Below are positions 57,801-64,000 of a stretch of DNA of 64,000 nucleotides, piece after piece (position 1 is the stretch's first letter; the number at the start of each line of letters is the position of its first letter). Both the position numbers and the translations under genes were made by a program. This stretch comes from Certhia americana (Eukaryota; Chordata; Aves; Passeriformes; Certhiidae): NCBI GenBank assembly GCA_018697195.1, contig CM031858.1, forward strand, positions 83,095,410 to 83,159,409, in the 5' to 3' direction. The notes under the pieces are model-generated. The model had not been told where the DNA came from and made no database searches. It saw only the letters and a program-made list of their open reading frames with translations.

Positions 57801-60799
57801 ACCTTGACTATATTTATATATGTTTAAACAGATCTAAAGTATCTGCAGCAGAATAATAAAGGTAAAACTTCTTTAGAAAGTCTTTTTATTGTAGGTGGAA
57901 AATTTATAAACAATATCAAGAAACTTATTTGGTAGAAGAACAAATTGAAGGGCAATTTTCAAAAAGTTATCATCTTAGTTCTAGATGTAGTTTGTCCAAG
58001 ATTGATGTGTTAACAGTTGTGCCCATTAAAGCCTAATTTCAGACAACTCCTGCCAACGGAGTCAATTACTCTAAATTATGAATGGATTACATTTAAATGC
58101 TCTCTTCAGTATTCTCCATTATACTTTTTTTTCTTTTTTAAAAAATTCACAAAAGCATTTTCATGTGAGATACAGCTGGCCAATTCTCTGGGAACAACAT
58201 TTTGAATATTATCCTTCATTCTAGGGCCATCTGGACAGACTTATCATATCAGAAAAACTCGTACCAATTTGTCAGGTGCTGGACATCAAGTCTTTGCTCA
58301 AATTTTATCAGCAAGCCATCTGATTAAATTACCCAACAATTAATTAATTTGCTATATCTGGGTTAGAATGGAAAATACGTTGGCAGACTATTTTTACTTT
58401 ACCTTTTTTTTTTCAAAAGGTGAGTGAGAGTACTTTATTACTTTCCTCAAACCTACACATGCAGGTTTCTTAAATGGAAAAGAGGATTAAAATTAAAGTT
58501 CTCATAAATATTTCAGCCTTTAGTGGACACAGTGTTATTAACTGACATATGAACAATAAGTTTCTTACATGCTATAAAATATAAAAAATAATATAATTTT
58601 CATTATTTTTGACCAAAAAACCCTTTCTCTTGTACATGAAAAATATATTAAGGCAGTGGATGTGTAATCATGTAATATAACCTATTAGTTTATCTTTCCA
58701 GAGGAAAGTTTGAAGAAAAGAGTTCTTAAAACTTAAAAAACACATAGATTGAGAGTTCATAAATGAGCAATATCTTTTGACTGTTCTTAAACTTTATGCA
58801 ATATTTATTCAACCCTACTGTGCTTGTGAATTAATGCTTTTTTTTTTTTTGTCATTTTATACAACATTTTCCACAGAATGCTGCATTGTATCTCCAAAGA
58901 AATCATTTAATCAGCAGCAACTACTTAAGATTTCATATTCTCCTTTTTCCATAATATGTGTTTTACTAAAAATTTTTAAAACCTGTCCTTAAATACAGTA
59001 TTATCAGCATTTATTGGATCAGGACTTCATAAACATCAACATCTTTGTTTTCCACAGCACTTCTGGGAAACTTGATTTGAAATAATTTTTCCCGTTTTAA
59101 AGAGGAGTAACCAAAGATTGGTGCTAAAGTTAAAAGGGTTTGGGTAGCCCATCTGACCAGTTTATGACTAAATATGTCACATTTGTTCAACATTGCATTC
59201 AAAGCAAAGCTCCTGCTAACCTCAGCTGTAGCTGTGGGTGTTCCAGAAGGCACTGTGAATTCCTCTGGCCCACTGGAGCCCGTCATCTCCAGGTGGGCCC
59301 TTAAGAAGACAGGAAGGCAGTAAAGAAAGATGTGGTCTAAGTGAGTTACCACAGATCACACAGGTGTACGAGGATGAAATAGGATTTGGGTCCCCAGGGC
59401 ATTCCAGAACCGTGAAGCACTTCGTTCCTTTTTTCTTCCCTTTTCTCATCAATCTGCTGTTTTATTTGAAGCATTTTCTAGGCATTGTAGTAAATAAAGC
59501 CACTTGCATAAGCAGGCACATTCAGTGTATCTTATAAGGCATTCACAACAGGGGTGTAATGACAAGCTGCTATATGATGATGTAATTGAAGTTTATTACA
59601 TAAAGAAAATATAACCATAGTTTAAATTTTGTTTTACATCTTGTCTCCATTAAACACATTTTAGCTTGAGATTTGACCTTGAGGTGTTGATAAGATCTTC
59701 TAGCAGATATTTTAGCGGGCAATACCATGTGATTATTATGCTATTAAAAACCAGTAAAAATTCCAGTCATAGCAACACAAATAATGTTACTTCTGCCTTT
59801 TTCGCTACTGAGCCCCAGAAGGTGCTTCGAGGAATCATTTTGGGTTCCTTACAGGCTGTACCATCAGGATTTACACAGGATTACAGCACTGCTGCTCCTG
59901 TTTCTCTGTGAACAAAATATATAAATAATGCAAGAATTAAAAAATCCCTGATATTTGCCAGTATGTGCAGATAAACAAGCTCAAATATGGAGAGATTTTG
60001 TGTGAGCACATGCAATTAATAAGATTTCTTGAGGTTTTCACCACATTTTTGGATATCTCACCTAAGAATTTACAAGTGCACAGAGGGCAAGGCAAAGTTG
60101 TGTCTTGCGCTGCTCATAATCTGGGATTGTCACTCTTATGACAACTATATTATTGAATCCAGAAATTAACTTTAGATGGTTTGATATGAAAGCCTGAGTG
60201 TGTGTGAACAAATAGTGCATGTACAATATACCTGAAAGAGTGTTAGTCATCATTTTAATAACTGTTTTCGTGTTTCTTTTGTAACCTTGGAAAAATCATG
60301 ATTACTTAAAAAATGGTGAAACAAACTCTAATGAATAGTACATGGAGGAGAAATTTTATCATTTATTTATGACTGTTTGTTTGCATCTAATCAAGTTTAT
60401 CTGTTCAGCAATGCTGAGGTTCTGAATAAATGCAGAAGAAAATCCCATTCTACAAGTGACAGGGTATTGGCATTTGATTTAAATTTTTTTTTTACATGCA
60501 AGTATTTAAAAATTAATTACCTTTTTTCCTTCCTTGGTATTGACTTTGCTTGTTTTTTAATAGATGAAATAATCAAATACATTGTGTGATTCAAAATTAT
60601 CTTAAATTGAGATGAAATTATTTTTAAAAATAATTTTATTTCAATTTTATTTTCTTTTTTTCCAATTTTTTCAGAGTGTTTTGTTTTAAACGTTGTTCAA
60701 GATTCGTTCTGTTTGTAAATTGCATTTGTGTCTAAGGCTGTGAGAGGAATGACCTGGATGCGTATCCCATGCTTCAGCAATTATACTGGTGTAACTAAG

Positions 60800-60852
60800 T
60801 TATCTTGCCTAGATGAGGCCTATTTCAGCTTAAATGATTCCATGATTCTATT
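60800..60852 (+). mobile_element. Possible CR1 3' tail remnant
   Basis: CTTAAATGATTCCATGATTCTATT resembles the terminal octamer repeats of CR1 (ATGATTCT), but too little of the upstream element is recognisable to be sure. Confidence 0.4.
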
Positions 60853-63800
60853 CACTTAGGGAAAGTAGAACCATATCTGCCTGCAAATAAATGTGAACCA
60901 AAGCAGAGGGATAAACATCACAGTAGAATATTATTCCCTCTCTTTGATTTATGTCATATATTGTAAAAGATGCAGTTCCTTGCAGATATTAAGTGCCAAT
61001 GTTTTCTCTTTTTAATTTTTTTTTATCCAATACTGTCATTTTAAAGCATTCCTTTGAGCAAACTAGTGCATACACAAAGTATGCACATTATATTTCCATC
61101 AGTAAACTTTCTGTGAGCTGTAATTTTTTTGATGTGTATATATATATAAATATAGCACAACATTCTGCAGGAAATGTATGCTTTGATTAGTGGGGAAAAA
61201 AAAGCATATGGGTGATTAGATGCTTTTCTTATTCCTCAAAGTTTAGGAAATGGGACCATGTTCTTCATTTCCTGAGGTTGCATTCAGCAAATTTTACTGG
61301 GGGAGAGAAGCATTGGTAAATAGGCTTTGGGAAGAGTGTGATTTAATGAGCTGTTTATTCTGGACCTGCTGTAAGTTAAAACAGTAGTTACAAAGTTTGA
61401 TTTTATTTGTAGACAAGCAAACTCTTAAGCTTTTAAATGAAAACACAGACTTTTTTTTTTTTTTTTTAAGCAAATAAAAGTCTGCTGATAGTGTACTTTC
61501 TTTTTCACCTTTCACATAAAACAGGTATTCATGGTTCAAGCTTAAGAAAACCCGGTGGGTTAGTTCCTCTAGGGATTCCTTGTGACCAAATGCAGGCTCA
61601 GCTATTTTTCAACAAGGACTCTTGTTTGTCCCCATTCAAACCTCTAAGCCAGGATCTCCAAGGAATGGGCAGAAAGCAACATTGAGAAGCTACTCTGCCC
61701 CAAGTGACAGTTCCTCTCCTTGATATTCATGAGAGTTTTCAGCCTTTGGTCCACTAAATCCATTTCCATTACCATTGCAGGGTTAAAAGAGGGCCAAGAG
61801 AGCATCCAGGGGACTTCCTCATCAGTACAGATTTGGTTACACTTTATTTCAGTGTGTGACTGGAGCTTGTGTAGACACACACCTGAAGCTGATTTACATA
61901 AACTATTTTTGTACTGCTGGCAGTGTGGGGCTGCAAAATCCTTCTGAGAACTAAGGAACCATTTGGGTGATTTACCCAGGCTGACCTCCTCTTGGTGGTA
62001 TTTATACCAAAAGAAGGCTGAGGTCAGATCAAACATCTGCTGGCACAGTACTCTCTCTCTGAAAGCGGTCAAGAGGGAAAAGTACTGGAAAAAGAAAAGC
62101 ATAGGAAGTTACTTTAGTACATTATTCATCCACCTTCAGTAGTTTCTTTTTCAGAGTCCTCTTAAGTCAGAAGTGATCTTAGTTGATCCCCACTATGAGT
62201 TTTTCTGGTCACTTATTCAACTCATGACATGTTCTGACATCTAGCAGATCCTGTGCCAATGAGTTATTCAGTTTCTCTACATAGTTTAAGGAAGATTGCT
62301 TCATCTTACTGACTTCACATTTCTTTTCCTATAATTTAACTCTATGTCCTCTGCTCTTGCATGAGAAACATATGAATGAATAATTATTTCTTATTTCTGT
62401 TGCTTAGTTATGATTTTGGGCTCCCTAAAAATACCTTTTCACCATCTCGTCATCTTTCTTTCATGATAAAAAGTTTTAGTCTATTTAGTAATTCCTGGTA
62501 TGGAAATATTTTGATTCCTTGCTATGTTTTTATGTTCCTTTTGCTCCCTTGTTATCTGAGTGCTCAGATACTTTGAGGAACTATGTAAATTAAAAATATG
62601 GTGTTCTTGTAGTTCCTGCTATACTCCTGCTTTTGCAGCTGATGCTGTTGTTAAATAGTCAAGTTAATTAGTTTATAGTCAATTTGGGAATTTATATTTT
62701 AACTTCAGTCTCATGTTGGCATTTTAACAGAAAAAGCACTCAATAAGTTATACTCCCAGAACCACTAATTAGGTGAAAGTCAAGCACAAACTGATAGTTT
62801 GACTGAGGAAGAAGAAAGATATAGAGATGAATAATACTTTGTCATCATAATATGTAGTTTTGTGTGTTTGTTTGAATAAAAATAGAAATTCAGGTGTGTT
62901 AAAGTAATATGACAGTGCACAATATAGTCTCTGTTGAATAACTTTGAAGAATTGCAGATTCTTTTGCAGCAGATGGCTGCTGAATGATTCTGCTGGCTCA
63001 ACTTAGGCCATTCTAATGATAATGTCTTCCTCTTTAGGTCTTGAACTATCAGGTGCTAAAACTTTTATCCTAACAGTGCTAATCAAACCAGATTGTGGTT
63101 TTCTCTGTAATTCCACTTTGGGTTCCTGTTTTAATTAAATTGTCTGAATCAGAGAGGAAAAGAGTGAACAAAATGGCCAACTCAGTTTCCATTGCCTCAG
63201 TGCACTGCCGAAAGCAGATTGCTGATTATAGCAGGGGGAAATGTTTATTGCTGATCAGCTTTCTCTATATGGGGAGCTCTTGTACTAAAATGAAGTATAA
63301 AATCAAGGTACAGAAGCATCATAATTTGACTAGCCAAAAGAAGAAAATCTTTTAAAGCATTTTATTGGTGCCATGCTGGTGTTTGTGTCATTCACAATTT
63401 AGAACTAAACCAAAGTTGCACAGACTCCTCTGCCTTTGCTAATCAGAATTTTGATTCATTTTCTTTGGAAACTTCATTGCATACAGCAATTTCATTTTAT
63501 GAGACTGTTGAATGTCTCCATAAACCAACATTTTTCAAACTGTAATTCAATGGTCGTTGTATAGAAACGCCAAAAAAATGCTCAGAATCAATGATCTCTT
63601 GTAAAATGTTGCCTCAGGTTAGCTGTCAACTAAATTGAATACCCTTGTTAACTATATCCATCTTTGTAACAACTTTTTTTATTGTTAGATGTATTTTTTT
63701 TCAAGGATGATGCTATGCATTTAAAACATTTAATTAGAGATCTATTTAAAACTTAGTAAATCATTGCAAAGTAAATCTGCCAGACACTGCTTTGGATTCT

Positions 63801-64000
63801 ACCTAATTCTCAATCTCTTTGATGAATCAGCACTGTTCATCTGTAAGGCTACACTCTCCAGTAAATATTTAGTACCCTGCTGTGTGGACTCAATACAATT
63901 TAGTTCATGAAACATCCTTCAGGAACCAACAGACAGGACACTGCATCAGGATGTTTCGTACTCCAAGTAGTTCAGTGGTTGAATTTGACTACACTAAAAA

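Larger units (their letters stand above)
53512..64000 (+). other. Intron-like 10.5 kb after last visible exon
   Basis: The donor at 53512 opens an intron with no acceptor and exon found before the window ends. I looked for the expected FGDGY-type exon and for LEYHVP and TTLEQVF coding segments and saw none. The region contains a T(28) run (54770-54797), a possible CR1 tail (60800-60852) and a T-run at 61451. A 152-codon minus-strand open frame (61644-62102) shows no known domain. Confidence 0.6.

Noticed and set aside
57817..57862. Possible exon after TTTAAACAG
   Set aside because: The acceptor looks fair, but the following sequence has an in-frame stop and does not resemble the expected ABCA13 tail.
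1..64000. CRISPR array, operon, tRNA or rRNA gene
   Set aside because: No regular repeat-spacer pattern, no tRNA-like cloverleaf spotted by eye and no rRNA sequence; the window is a vertebrate gene interior.

Overview
The window is vertebrate nuclear DNA, most likely from a bird. It is AT-rich, intron-dominated and has no bacterial-type gene layout. It carries several fragments of CR1 LINEs, whose 3' ends finish in the ATGATTCTATG-like motif, and two solo long terminal repeats (LTRs) of types common in avian, particularly passerine, genomes. The species cannot be told from the sequence.

One gene explains all the coding signal: the 3' part of ABCA13, a giant ABC-A subfamily lipid-type transporter, on the + strand. 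I reconstruct 17 consecutive coding exons between 942 and 53511, totalling 2272 nt or about 757 residues. Every junction is GT-AG and the phases agree from the first exon to the last. They encode the first helix of the second transmembrane domain, its extracellular loop, the remaining helices, and most of the second nucleotide-binding domain (NBD2): Walker A, Q-loop, signature, Walker B and switch histidine. Exons upstream of 942, and the final exons after the residues HIKN, are not in the window.

Layout: 1-941 is intron. 942-5381 holds five exons for the first helix and extracellular loop. 5382-21721 is two long introns with a 1.2-kb CR1, a second CR1 and a minus-strand LTR, separated by one exon at 11667. 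21722-32773 holds seven exons for the membrane helices and the Walker A exon. 32774-42476 is a 9.7-kb intron with a minus-strand CR1 and small tandem repeats. 42477-53511 holds four exons of NBD2, with a sense-oriented 728-bp solo LTR between the last two, bounded by a perfect 5-bp target-site duplication. 53512-64000 is intron-like sequence in which I find no further exon.

The most notable points are an alanine in place of the first glycine of the NBD2 signature (YSAGT), the clean solo LTR inside the gene, a pair of related ~160-bp repeats in neighbouring introns that match no family I know, and a few purine-rich or locally duplicated intronic segments. I found no convincing new biological system.
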